A stretch of DNA of 19,885 nucleotides from Leyella stercorea (lineage in GTDB: Bacteria; Bacteroidota; Bacteroidia; Bacteroidales; Bacteroidaceae), in the NCBI RefSeq assembly GCF_021531655.1, contig NZ_JADYUF010000052.1, forward strand, positions 1-19,885, written 5' to 3'. Position 1 is the first letter of the stretch. Each line of letters begins with the position of its first letter. Position numbers and translations under genes: made by a program. The notes beneath the pieces were generated by a model. It saw nothing but the letters and a program-made list of their open reading frames with translations. It did no database searches and had not been told where the DNA came from. Shown one piece after another: positions 9,001 through 16,236 of this stretch.

Positions 9001-10378
9001 GGTTGACCTTGACGAGCTGAGCAGATCAGAAATCATTGACTTCCTAAAGGCGAACGAAACTGGTGCTGCAATAGACTACGATGAACTGAGCAGAAAAGAA
9101 CTTTGTGATATTGCCCGTCAACGAGGCCTTGCTAATACAGCTGACCTTGACGATCTTAGTAGACATGAAATCATAGACCTTCTTAAGTCTAACTCTGGTG
9201 CTAAGACAGTACGCCACGCCCAAACGGTCAATAACGTATCAACTCATAGTCGCCAGTCGGCTGCCGATACTGCTGAACGAGGAGGAACTGACCGTAGACT
9301 GTTTACCCAATGTTCTGTACGTATGGCTGCAGGTGTATTTTTTGATGCAATCATCGGATCCAAGAAGTTCCGCGACTGCATTAGAAACTTCCATGCATCG
9401 AAGGAAACACACATCAAGGTTGAAGATATTGACAGTATCGAGGTTGATCCATTAAGAGCGCCATACTACCTGAACAACATATTCGACCAGCTTCATGGAG
9501 ATGCCGAATTCAAGAAGTTCTATGGCTATCTTAAGAATGACGTGCCTTTCGTTTTCACTCTGCCAGCATATATTGTAGGCGCTCTTATGTCATACTCTGG
9601 CATGTTAGTGCGCAATGCTATCATAAACCAAAAGTTGGACAAGATAGAAGAGGTGCACCTACGTTATTTCGGCAAGGGCGGACGCCTGTTCGAATGGCTG
9701 TTCTTCACCTTCAAGCCTGCTGAGGTAGAGGCCTACCTTAATGCCTGTTTCGAAGTAGGACTGAAAAATGAGGCTATTAACGAAGCATTCGGACGTGGTG
9801 CCGATTACAAACCTATCGTCTGCATATTCGATAATAGTCACGACGAGCAGTATGGTAACAGCGAGAACTCTGAAAACAAATCGGAGGTAGCAAGAGGTCT
9901 TGTTTCGCGTCATGAGATAAAAGGCATAGATGCCAACCGCCGCAATATATACGGCAAGCGCGGACAAAGCACATCAAACGAATACGATGCTCGCAAACAG
10001 GAGGTTATTGGTGAAGTAGGCATTCAGCGTAATGGCATAACCCTCAATGAACTCTCACTGGTTGATGACAACTTCTACGAGTATGAAGGCAGTATCTCTA
10101 TGCCTAAGAAGTTTGAAAACTTCTCTGAGTTCATGGATACTTTCATCCAGTTTGTCGGTCACGCCACAAACATTTATCCTCGCACAACAAACCTTGCAAG
10201 CAAAATACAGGATGTACGCAATGTGCGCAATTTCATCGTCAAGGACACCGAATTCCGTAAATATACCGAGAATATCAAGGCCGGCAACGAAGACTCTTAC
10301 CGTATGCCTGTATTTATTGCTACAGCGTTGTATTATCTTGAAGAAGTACTTCTTAAGGAAGTCTTCTCCAACAGTTAA
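6041..10378 (+). CDS. Giant Hsp70/actin-like ATPase with inserted SAP-like repeats
   Basis: This 1445-aa protein is the largest of the operon. Residues 1-600 form an unrecognised region containing a conserved-looking VPSPWARVHL segment (58-67). The actin/Hsp70 nucleotide-binding fold begins with phosphate-1 motif GFDFGSTNS (611-619), continues with phosphate-2 motif GIDIGGSTSD (827-836), and has an adenosine-type glycine motif GKGGRLFEW (1211-1219). Just after phosphate 2 the fold is interrupted by about 220 residues, including four 46-residue repeats (874-1057). Phosphate-binding Asp613 and Asp829 and the glycines are intact, so ATP binding is likely. Canonical Hsp70 is about 640 aa and lacks such an insert, so this is not DnaK. 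Partners are probably the tubulin-like protein upstream and the coiled-coil protein downstream. The reaction and substrate are unknown. Confidence 0.85.
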   Translation: MAITNNLLPKCIKGHDTQQAKPNSWEKMGMPEQFIDSIDTTGGELNDAAKFNLLVSSVPSPWARVHLTQHAIMAKEDKTDTRTLSQFYSFLCSEWRGLIAAYVLYPEDFELTKPIELVSKDITRRSGKFDILSTYAEMLFENEALWKYEKGQLERPKMQILYYHNGDQRYPVGGTSPFSILFSGMNYMMPVDEQRIYWIVDGKFQDPADIKFETYYKEGEAKFNDKHFNNLKKLYSFLNGVQKNSSNYIETLKGIWESSHNNENSPSTTDARYNIVERVLNAAIAAWMDEIRIILGNVAERSKNIPVNHKRPEGPLGELLNIKAAYYWRNNAFYTKPFEKSELSQENHEVLVKDVESLFISSDYLALWRDCAIPMTDRSGKPTSRMEHDYRMSPIHFIKAEENGKTWFLAVPLSEYALTDVFKQEFVPIIEGTNENVKIQAEKNGKRVDVYLKARIDAEGEWVNIRNRSFIVETPDQTKKVFAWPNFCSSKWQKYYYYSEFPTNATKDVQMVPVFEDMADIEDMNNTESWSKDAFLKMIKYPATATTDAHAYEIIRTNKPLRRIKIRKRIGNGIYDLGWLVVRQVSYNTLDTPQGMQTIPDSDNLSPTTVGFDFGSTNSCAYYCGQGSNDIRPIPFTNRRLAIIGFDNKPIDTAEPNELLFISNEEPINKNGQIKSWLHEHDQMFIDPSKMGEELVGGVPVNETNITVKSMNRYDITTNAGKLHYNMKWLVDNDGTRRKKAFMKMVWIQICADLFAENLYPQTLNWSYPSAMGSRDMSALEDIFADIPSPCPNYCVKEKNSFTEAEAVCSYFLDKKISLEPDNLFVGIDIGGSTSDILVLGKEAQQVHETENRPIDNHIAQTAHDITATSPQTNYDELGRKELCNLVRERGLAGKVELDELGRSEIVDFLKANEAQAEVDYDEMSRKELCDIVRERGLAGKVDLDELSRSEIIEYLKANECPAQVDYDELSRKELCDLVRERGLAGKVDLDELSRSEIIDFLKANETGAAIDYDELSRKELCDIARQRGLANTADLDDLSRHEIIDLLKSNSGAKTVRHAQTVNNVSTHSRQSAADTAERGGTDRRLFTQCSVRMAAGVFFDAIIGSKKFRDCIRNFHASKETHIKVEDIDSIEVDPLRAPYYLNNIFDQLHGDAEFKKFYGYLKNDVPFVFTLPAYIVGALMSYSGMLVRNAIINQKLDKIEEVHLRYFGKGGRLFEWLFFTFKPAEVEAYLNACFEVGLKNEAINEAFGRGADYKPIVCIFDNSHDEQYGNSENSENKSEVARGLVSRHEIKGIDANRRNIYGKRGQSTSNEYDARKQEVIGEVGIQRNGITLNELSLVDDNFYEYEGSISMPKKFENFSEFMDTFIQFVGHATNIYPRTTNLASKIQDVRNVRNFIVKDTEFRKYTENIKAGNEDSYRMPVFIATALYYLEEVLLKEVFSNS
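8660..9211 (+). repeat. Four in-frame 138-bp repeats coding for SAP/Rho_N-like units
   Basis: Four units start at 8660, 8798, 8936 and 9074, each exactly 138 bp (46 residues), within the Hsp70-like gene. Each unit reads roughly YDELSRKELCDLVRERGLAG followed by a partner half DLDELSRSEIIDFLKAN. The two 23-residue halves resemble one another (DxDELSRxE[LI]xD), so the array is also eight half-units. Units 2 and 3 share 44 identical nucleotides (8858-8901 and 8996-9039), indicating recent duplication; unit 4 and unit 1 have diverged. The helix, RGL turn, helix pattern resembles SAP, HeH/LEM and Rho_N modules, most of which bind nucleic acid. That assignment is from pattern only. Confidence 0.9.
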
Positions 10379-10410
10379 CAAACCCTATCGTATTTGAACA
10401 TTGAAATAAT

Positions 10411-12453
10411 ATGGCAAAATACCTTCAATTGTATCTGGACACCGACTTCATTATTCCTATTGGAGTCGGTGATTCCGGAAACATAAACAAATATATCGAC
10501 CAACAGGCCTTAAGACGGTTGTGGCTGTTTTTTTCACGCACTTCCAGCAATGGTATGTTTGATGCAACAGAGTCAAACAAAGCCAATTTTGATGCTGGCA
10601 GAGAGGGTTTCTATGGCGACTTTTGGAAGCATGTGGAGAATAACGATAAAGTTCCAGGCGAGTCATACAAATACCTTGATTTGCTAGACTTGTCACGCAT
10701 AATCACTAAATTACGCGAATGGTCAAATGCTACTCTCTTCACTGAAACCCCTGAGGTCGTTCTCAATTTCTCCACAGTAATCCCATTGAAGGCACGCAGA
10801 GCATTTGTTGATTACATAAACGAAAAGTTAGGACGTGTACGTAGCTACAGCATTGAAATGAACAATCTGCTTTCGGACAAGATTGTATACGACTACCAAA
10901 CACTATCGCCTGCTTTTGGCGACCAATTGCTGATAGTCCAATCTGCAGGCAAGGATATTCTGCTGTCAATACAAACATGGTGTGGCAATCAGTTTATGCA
11001 GGGAGACGAACCATTAAGACTTAAGAAAAAGGGCAGCGAGTTTCTTAAGGAGGCTATAGCCAAAATAGTGGTAGACTATTTTGAGCAGAATTACCATATG
11101 CTTCTGCCAACGCAAAAAGAAAAGGAATATGCCTATCAAATGCAGTTCGCAGACACTTGGCTACAAGACAGAAACGGCGACGAAGACTTCTGGGTTGACA
11201 ATTTTCATTATTCACTCAACCCAGCCAAATTGTATCCCCCAGTACAAATTGACGGCAAACAACTGAATCTGATTGAAAAAGAGGCCATCCGCAACACAAT
11301 AAATGGTATTTACAAATTCTATAAAGAGAATATCATCAACAAGCATCTGCATACAATTCTTATTGGTGACGTTTTCAAAGAAGAAGTATTTATGAAGGAT
11401 TGTGTCAGCGTAACATCAAGCGATGGCAAGTACACGTTCTTTAATGACAACGCCATTCAGGAGGCTTTAGGACGTTATAATGTAAAATACTCTACATATG
11501 TGGAGGATTCTTTGCATCTTGAAAGAATCTTCATGGACAAAGCCAATGAACGAGAAAGAATCAGAACATACGTTCATAATGCAGAAATCCTTGGCTCGCT
11601 GCGCGACAATATCAATGGTACCGTCCACAACATCAAGACTGCTGTAAACGCCGTTAATGAACGTAACTTCGATTTGCACGAATCATGGAAGTCATTGATG
11701 CGTCAAAGCAAGTTCAGTGAGGCCTCTGACCTTATCGAACAAATGTCAACAAGCGATGAATTGGCAATCTCTAAGAACGAAGCTATTGAAATACTGAAAA
11801 GTATTGAACTTAGCAACTCGCTTCTTATTGATCTGAAACAGCTGAAAGAAGTTGAGCCGATTGTTAATTCCATAAGAAACGGTGAAAAGGAATTGCGAGA
11901 ACTTAATGCAAAGGCTGACGAACTAAGGAATCTGCCGGAATCGCTCAGAATATCGGTACAAAAATACAGAGACCTATATCCGAGATACAAGGAACTGAAA
12001 AAACAGTTCGAAGCAGAATCCACCCTGACCGGTCGAAGAAACATTGTTGACGAAATGAAGGATCTGACGATGGAACCGATGCCGATATTGGATATTGAAA
12101 CAATTAGCGGAACTATCACCGTAAAACTTGTATCTACAGGTGGATTCCTTGGCATTGGCGCCAAAAAAAGTGTCGATATAAAACTAAGCATCGACAAGCC
12201 ACTACCATGCCGTGGCGTTCTTATTGTAAGCCCAAAGGTTATAACAAAAATACCTGAAGGACGTTACGGCATATTCGCTATAGATGTAGATAAAGGTGCA
12301 GAAGGAATGGTAGTAGAAACAAATCTTGATTTCAATACAATAGGATTGGAGAAAAACGCCAAATCAATATTTGTAAAATTCTGGCCACACGAAAACGACA
12401 AGATACCTATCAACCGCTTTGATGTCAGTGGTGGTGGAATGATAACATTATAA
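10411..12453 (+). CDS. Coiled-coil protein with a possible degenerate actin-like domain
   Basis: I do not recognise the family of this 680-aa protein. The N-terminal 370 residues carry three segments placed as in an actin/Hsp70 fold: LYLDTDFIIPIGVG (7-20) as phosphate-1 position, LLIVQSAGKDILLSI (173-187) as phosphate-2 position, and TILIGDVFKEEVF (315-327) as the adenosine loop. The catalytic Asp and Gly residues are mostly lost, so it may be an inactive paralogue of the preceding ATPase. Residues about 385-552 are charged and helical with heptad-like spacing, consistent with a long coiled coil. The last 125 residues look beta-rich and contain GGFLGIGAKKSVDIKL. No signal peptide or membrane helix is seen, so it should be cytoplasmic. 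The gene sits between the Hsp70-like gene (32 nt) and the first GTPase gene (18 nt). Confidence 0.8.
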   Translation: MAKYLQLYLDTDFIIPIGVGDSGNINKYIDQQALRRLWLFFSRTSSNGMFDATESNKANFDAGREGFYGDFWKHVENNDKVPGESYKYLDLLDLSRIITKLREWSNATLFTETPEVVLNFSTVIPLKARRAFVDYINEKLGRVRSYSIEMNNLLSDKIVYDYQTLSPAFGDQLLIVQSAGKDILLSIQTWCGNQFMQGDEPLRLKKKGSEFLKEAIAKIVVDYFEQNYHMLLPTQKEKEYAYQMQFADTWLQDRNGDEDFWVDNFHYSLNPAKLYPPVQIDGKQLNLIEKEAIRNTINGIYKFYKENIINKHLHTILIGDVFKEEVFMKDCVSVTSSDGKYTFFNDNAIQEALGRYNVKYSTYVEDSLHLERIFMDKANERERIRTYVHNAEILGSLRDNINGTVHNIKTAVNAVNERNFDLHESWKSLMRQSKFSEASDLIEQMSTSDELAISKNEAIEILKSIELSNSLLIDLKQLKEVEPIVNSIRNGEKELRELNAKADELRNLPESLRISVQKYRDLYPRYKELKKQFEAESTLTGRRNIVDEMKDLTMEPMPILDIETISGTITVKLVSTGGFLGIGAKKSVDIKLSIDKPLPCRGVLIVSPKVITKIPEGRYGIFAIDVDKGAEGMVVETNLDFNTIGLEKNAKSIFVKFWPHENDKIPINRFDVSGGGMITL

Positions 12454-12471
12454 AATCTATAAAATAATACA

Positions 12472-13698
12472 ATGGGAAAATCTATTCTTTGTCCGTACTG
12501 CTTTGAAACCTTTGACAATACTGAGGTGATGGTACAGTGCGATAATTTTGCAACACGCACAATTGACGGCAAACCAAAAGAAATATGTGAGCGCGAAGAA
12601 AACCGACTCTTCAACGAACATTGGGATGAGAATGTCATGTCAAAGCATGTGTTCAGTCCCAACATCAGTTTTCTGGACAGAATCAGGGGGTATAAGCCCA
12701 AACCATGCAAGTGCGACCAGTGTGGAGCCAACTCTTCACGCTTTGTATGTCCTCATTGCAACAACTGGCTTCCAACAGAAATGATAGAGAAGGGTTCTGA
12801 AATCATCTCGGTAATCGGTGGTCCTGCAAGTGGCAAATCAAACTACATTGTTGCGTTAATCAACCAATTGCAAAAATACGGCTACAAATTGCAATTGGGA
12901 CAGATTCTGCCACAACTTGTAGGTAGAAACAAAGCTGAATATACACGCAACCTTTATGAAAAGGCAAAAGACTCAATATTCAAATATCACACCCCTGTAG
13001 CTAAAACAGCTACGACAGTACATCCTATCCCATGGATATTCCGTCTTGAAAGCCATGCGACAAAAAAGGCAGTATACTTAGTGTTCTACGATACTGCAGG
13101 TGAGAGTTTTAAAGACCCCGAGGAAATCAGAAGAAACGCCAAGTATCTTGACAAGTCAAGGGCTGTAATTGTTTTGCTCGACACTCTGTCTCTGCCTTAT
13201 ATCCAAAGAATTCTCAGCCGAAAGCACATCGTCAATCAAGACCAGGCCACTCCATTTAGCGATACGATGGATGCTCTTAACAACTTTGCCACAGACAACA
13301 ACCATCTCTACAAGCGACCTTTTGCTTTTGTGATGAGTAAGTTTGATGCTGTAATTCAGAATCAAGAAGACCTTGAGTTTGACATTGAACCATTCAAACA
13401 CAACAGTTCGTTCATACATACCGGCAAATTATCACTACGCGAGATCGATGAGGCGAGCGATATGATTAAGAGTTATATGGAAAGCCATTGGGACGAAGGT
13501 CAGCTTGGATATGACGTAGTAAAGAAATGGGGTGACAATGCCCGATTCTTCGGAGTCTCGGCTCTGGGTGCCATGACCAACGAGAACCTGCAAATTGACA
13601 TTTCGGAAGATCAAGACGTAAAACCATTCCGAGTTATGGATCCATTAATCTGGGTTCTGCACAAGCTTGGCGGTTTTGGTATTCCTGTAGAACAATAA
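12472..13698 (+). CDS. Zinc-ribbon GTPase, DO-GTPase1-like
   Basis: This 408-aa protein starts with CPYC (7-10) and has a second cysteine cluster CKCDQCG...CPHC (79-96), giving a zinc ribbon ahead of the GTPase domain. Walker A is GGPASGKS (116-123), the G3/Walker B motif is VFYDTAGES (204-212), the G4 position reads MSKFD (288-292) in place of NKxD, and SAL (363-365) fits G5. The order and spacing match the DO-GTPase1 family, one of two TRAFAC-type GTPases encoded next to a GAP1 protein in predicted conflict systems (recalled from Pfam, not checked). It has no membrane segment. It lies 13 nt before the GAP1-like gene, and its paralogue is encoded just beyond that, which supports a three-protein switch. 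The ligand sensed by the zinc ribbon is unknown. Confidence 0.85.
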   Translation: MGKSILCPYCFETFDNTEVMVQCDNFATRTIDGKPKEICEREENRLFNEHWDENVMSKHVFSPNISFLDRIRGYKPKPCKCDQCGANSSRFVCPHCNNWLPTEMIEKGSEIISVIGGPASGKSNYIVALINQLQKYGYKLQLGQILPQLVGRNKAEYTRNLYEKAKDSIFKYHTPVAKTATTVHPIPWIFRLESHATKKAVYLVFYDTAGESFKDPEEIRRNAKYLDKSRAVIVLLDTLSLPYIQRILSRKHIVNQDQATPFSDTMDALNNFATDNNHLYKRPFAFVMSKFDAVIQNQEDLEFDIEPFKHNSSFIHTGKLSLREIDEASDMIKSYMESHWDEGQLGYDVVKKWGDNARFFGVSALGAMTNENLQIDISEDQDVKPFRVMDPLIWVLHKLGGFGIPVEQ

Positions 13699-13711
13699 AA
13701 CACATAGAGAC

Positions 13712-16228
13712 ATGAAGTATTATCATATTATATACAACTCGTCCGAAAAGCCAATGGACGGAGGAGTCGGATTTGGTATTAGAACCGCTACAGAAAATAC
13801 TCCAGAACAGTTGCTTAAGGCAATTAGGGGTATCAAGTTCTTTACCGATGATTGGGAGTCGTATGAGGACAAGCCTTCACCAGCAAAGATGAAGGAGAAT
13901 CCATCGGCTATAGAGACTATTGCTAAAAACTATGCAATAACCAATATCACAGATGAACAAGGCAAAGTGTATTACGTAATTGCCAGACGCGCCTATGTTG
14001 GTTTTGACTATAGCTTCTACAAGAATGGTATGCCCACTCGTCCAGGTAACTATGTCATCGATTACTATGTATTTGATTCCACACCTAAGAGTCAGGCATA
14101 TGAAATTCTGTACGAAAAGTCGTTAGCAGAATCCAATCACTTCATCCCAAAATCAGTGCAACCACGAGAGGACAATGAAGAGATGAAGGAGATATCCGTT
14201 GGAGCCCAACCGGCTCTTCCTATAGAAGAAAAGCCTTTCAATGCAGAACTTGTAGATGCACTTGACAAAGAAGTCGTAAAGTTGTTCTTTACATATCTAA
14301 AATCACATAAAGAAGGCAAAAAACTTGTCGTGAAAGCAGGCAAGGACAAAGCACTTAAGCTTACCGCTGATTTATACAGAATGCTCGAACCTGAATCAGC
14401 CAAGAATGTCCGTATATATGTAAATCTGCGCAGCCAAGGTGTTAACGACTATTTTGATATTTTCTTTATACATGAAGATTATCCACACCAGATTTATCCC
14501 GGTCTCTATGATTACATAGAGATTGACTCTGCAGCAATGCCTGATACAGACGAAGCAAAAACATTCAGCAGAGATTTGGAGAACTTGGTGTGCTCCTCAT
14601 TTGCAGCCAATAAGGACGATGTATACGACACGCTCAAATGGCTGATGATGCCAGAATACTCTATAGTAAAATCTCTTAGCAAGTCAACTATCGACTCTTT
14701 CTTCTGCTATTGTATACAACCTGGCAACTTTACATATGACAATCTAAAAGACTCAAATGGCAAACTGAATGATGAGTTTCTTAATGTTCTATGTTCATAT
14801 ACTAAGAAAAACAAGAAGAATGCCGAGCGTTTCAATATTGTTGTAACAGAGACAATGAATGACGCAACAGCTCAAGATATAATCAAGCTGATAGAAGAAT
14901 ACAATCATCTTTCTTCTGCTGGATTCTATCTTGACGACATTACATACAATGTAAAACAGAATGTTTGTAGCGTATTGCTTTCTGACATAAATCTTTTCAA
15001 AAAATCAATTGACAAATTATCTCTGAAAGGTATTCAGAAATTCTTTGTCAAGACAATTTTTGAAAGCAAGAACGAATATGTTGACACCAACACTCTCGAT
15101 TCATATATGCTGCATCTTTACAAGTGGTTTTTGAGTGACGAAGAATTGAAAAACAAGAACAATGTGCTTTTCAAGCGATTTATGTATCGCAATATGTCGA
15201 GTGAAATATTCTATACTATTATAGATGACATTCACGGTGACAATGAAGATGCAAAAGTGAAGTTCTTTATACAAATTCTTCAGAAAGAGCTAAAACCATT
15301 CAAAGTAGTATGGCCATATATGGACCACTATTTGGCTAAAACATCAACGAAATACAAATTCCTTCAAGAGTTTGAAGCCAGAATTGAAAACGAGCAGTAT
15401 GCTCCAATGTTCTACCATTCTATCATCACCAACAAGGCATCATATTCAACTGTTGGTACTATAGAGCAATTGTCAGCAGTTCTTAAAAAGAACCCTGAAT
15501 TAAAACGCCTTGTTGAAGCCAACTACAACCAAGACGGTTTGTATAAAGGACTATATAATGAACTCAAGACCAGTTGCAAAGCCAATCCACAAAAAGCATT
15601 GGATGCAATAAAACAGAATGTACTAGGTTTCCTTAATATAAAAGACCCATCATTCCAGGTTCTTGCTTTCTATCTGGAATTGAAAATAACAGGCAATTAC
15701 GATAAAGTTCGTCAACTGAATCCTACCAGTTTGAAACTGGCATACAAAGAGATAAACGAACAACAAGACAAAGAACTGTTCAATGAATTGCTCCCTGTTT
15801 TTGTTGAGGCATCCAAAATTCAGAAGGGTGATATCACACCATTGGACGTTGCTAAAAAATACAAAGAGTACAATCGTGAAGCAAAGACAACAGAGATGCT
15901 TGAAAAGCTTGTCCCGTCAAAAGACAAGGGGTGGATTGATATGATTTCAGCCATATTACACGATGTAAGCCATAAGGACTTCAAGGAAGCATTTGACCTG
16001 GTCCAGAGATTCGGAATGAAATCCGAAGACATAGAAAAACTTATGACACGCATCTATGCCAAAGAATACAATGCATACAAGCGCAAGAATAAGGTGAAGA
16101 ACTTCTTTGTTTCCATGAAAAACATCTTCACGTCTAAGAAGAAATCCAATGATACAGACAAGAAGAAAAAAGAAGAGACCAAAGAAGAAAAGAGAAAAGA
16201 TAAACAAAACAACAAATCAACTCAATAA
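13712..16228 (+). CDS. GTPase-associated protein of the GAP1 type
   Basis: This 838-aa protein begins with YHIIYNSSEKPMDGGVGFGI (4-23), which resembles the GAP1-N1 domain (Pfam GTPase-associated protein 1, N-terminal type 1). That domain runs to about residue 140. The middle and C-terminal parts are mostly helical and would correspond to the GAP1-M and GAP1-C regions, although I cannot place their borders. The last 50 residues are a highly charged Lys/Glu tail, probably disordered, possibly for binding the membrane or an acidic partner. The gene lies between the two GTPase genes (13 nt after one, 8 nt before the other), the expected position for a protein that couples or regulates them. It has no enzymatic motif I can identify and no signal peptide. 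The family call rests on the N-terminus and the context. Confidence 0.8.
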   Translation: MKYYHIIYNSSEKPMDGGVGFGIRTATENTPEQLLKAIRGIKFFTDDWESYEDKPSPAKMKENPSAIETIAKNYAITNITDEQGKVYYVIARRAYVGFDYSFYKNGMPTRPGNYVIDYYVFDSTPKSQAYEILYEKSLAESNHFIPKSVQPREDNEEMKEISVGAQPALPIEEKPFNAELVDALDKEVVKLFFTYLKSHKEGKKLVVKAGKDKALKLTADLYRMLEPESAKNVRIYVNLRSQGVNDYFDIFFIHEDYPHQIYPGLYDYIEIDSAAMPDTDEAKTFSRDLENLVCSSFAANKDDVYDTLKWLMMPEYSIVKSLSKSTIDSFFCYCIQPGNFTYDNLKDSNGKLNDEFLNVLCSYTKKNKKNAERFNIVVTETMNDATAQDIIKLIEEYNHLSSAGFYLDDITYNVKQNVCSVLLSDINLFKKSIDKLSLKGIQKFFVKTIFESKNEYVDTNTLDSYMLHLYKWFLSDEELKNKNNVLFKRFMYRNMSSEIFYTIIDDIHGDNEDAKVKFFIQILQKELKPFKVVWPYMDHYLAKTSTKYKFLQEFEARIENEQYAPMFYHSIITNKASYSTVGTIEQLSAVLKKNPELKRLVEANYNQDGLYKGLYNELKTSCKANPQKALDAIKQNVLGFLNIKDPSFQVLAFYLELKITGNYDKVRQLNPTSLKLAYKEINEQQDKELFNELLPVFVEASKIQKGDITPLDVAKKYKEYNREAKTTEMLEKLVPSKDKGWIDMISAILHDVSHKDFKEAFDLVQRFGMKSEDIEKLMTRIYAKEYNAYKRKNKVKNFFVSMKNIFTSKKKSNDTDKKKKEETKEEKRKDKQNNKSTQ

Positions 16229-16236
16229 TAAAAGAC

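Noticed and set aside
8660..9211. Regular repeats suggesting a CRISPR array or a non-coding tandem repeat
   Set aside because: The unit is exactly 138 bp, stays in the reading frame of a 1445-aa protein, has no unique spacers, and differences fall largely at silent or conservative positions.
6041..10378. Identification as DnaK or as the virulence factor SrfB
   Set aside because: The length, the long N-terminal region and the repeat insert do not fit DnaK, and I could not match specific SrfB motifs. Only the actin/Hsp70 nucleotide motifs are supported.
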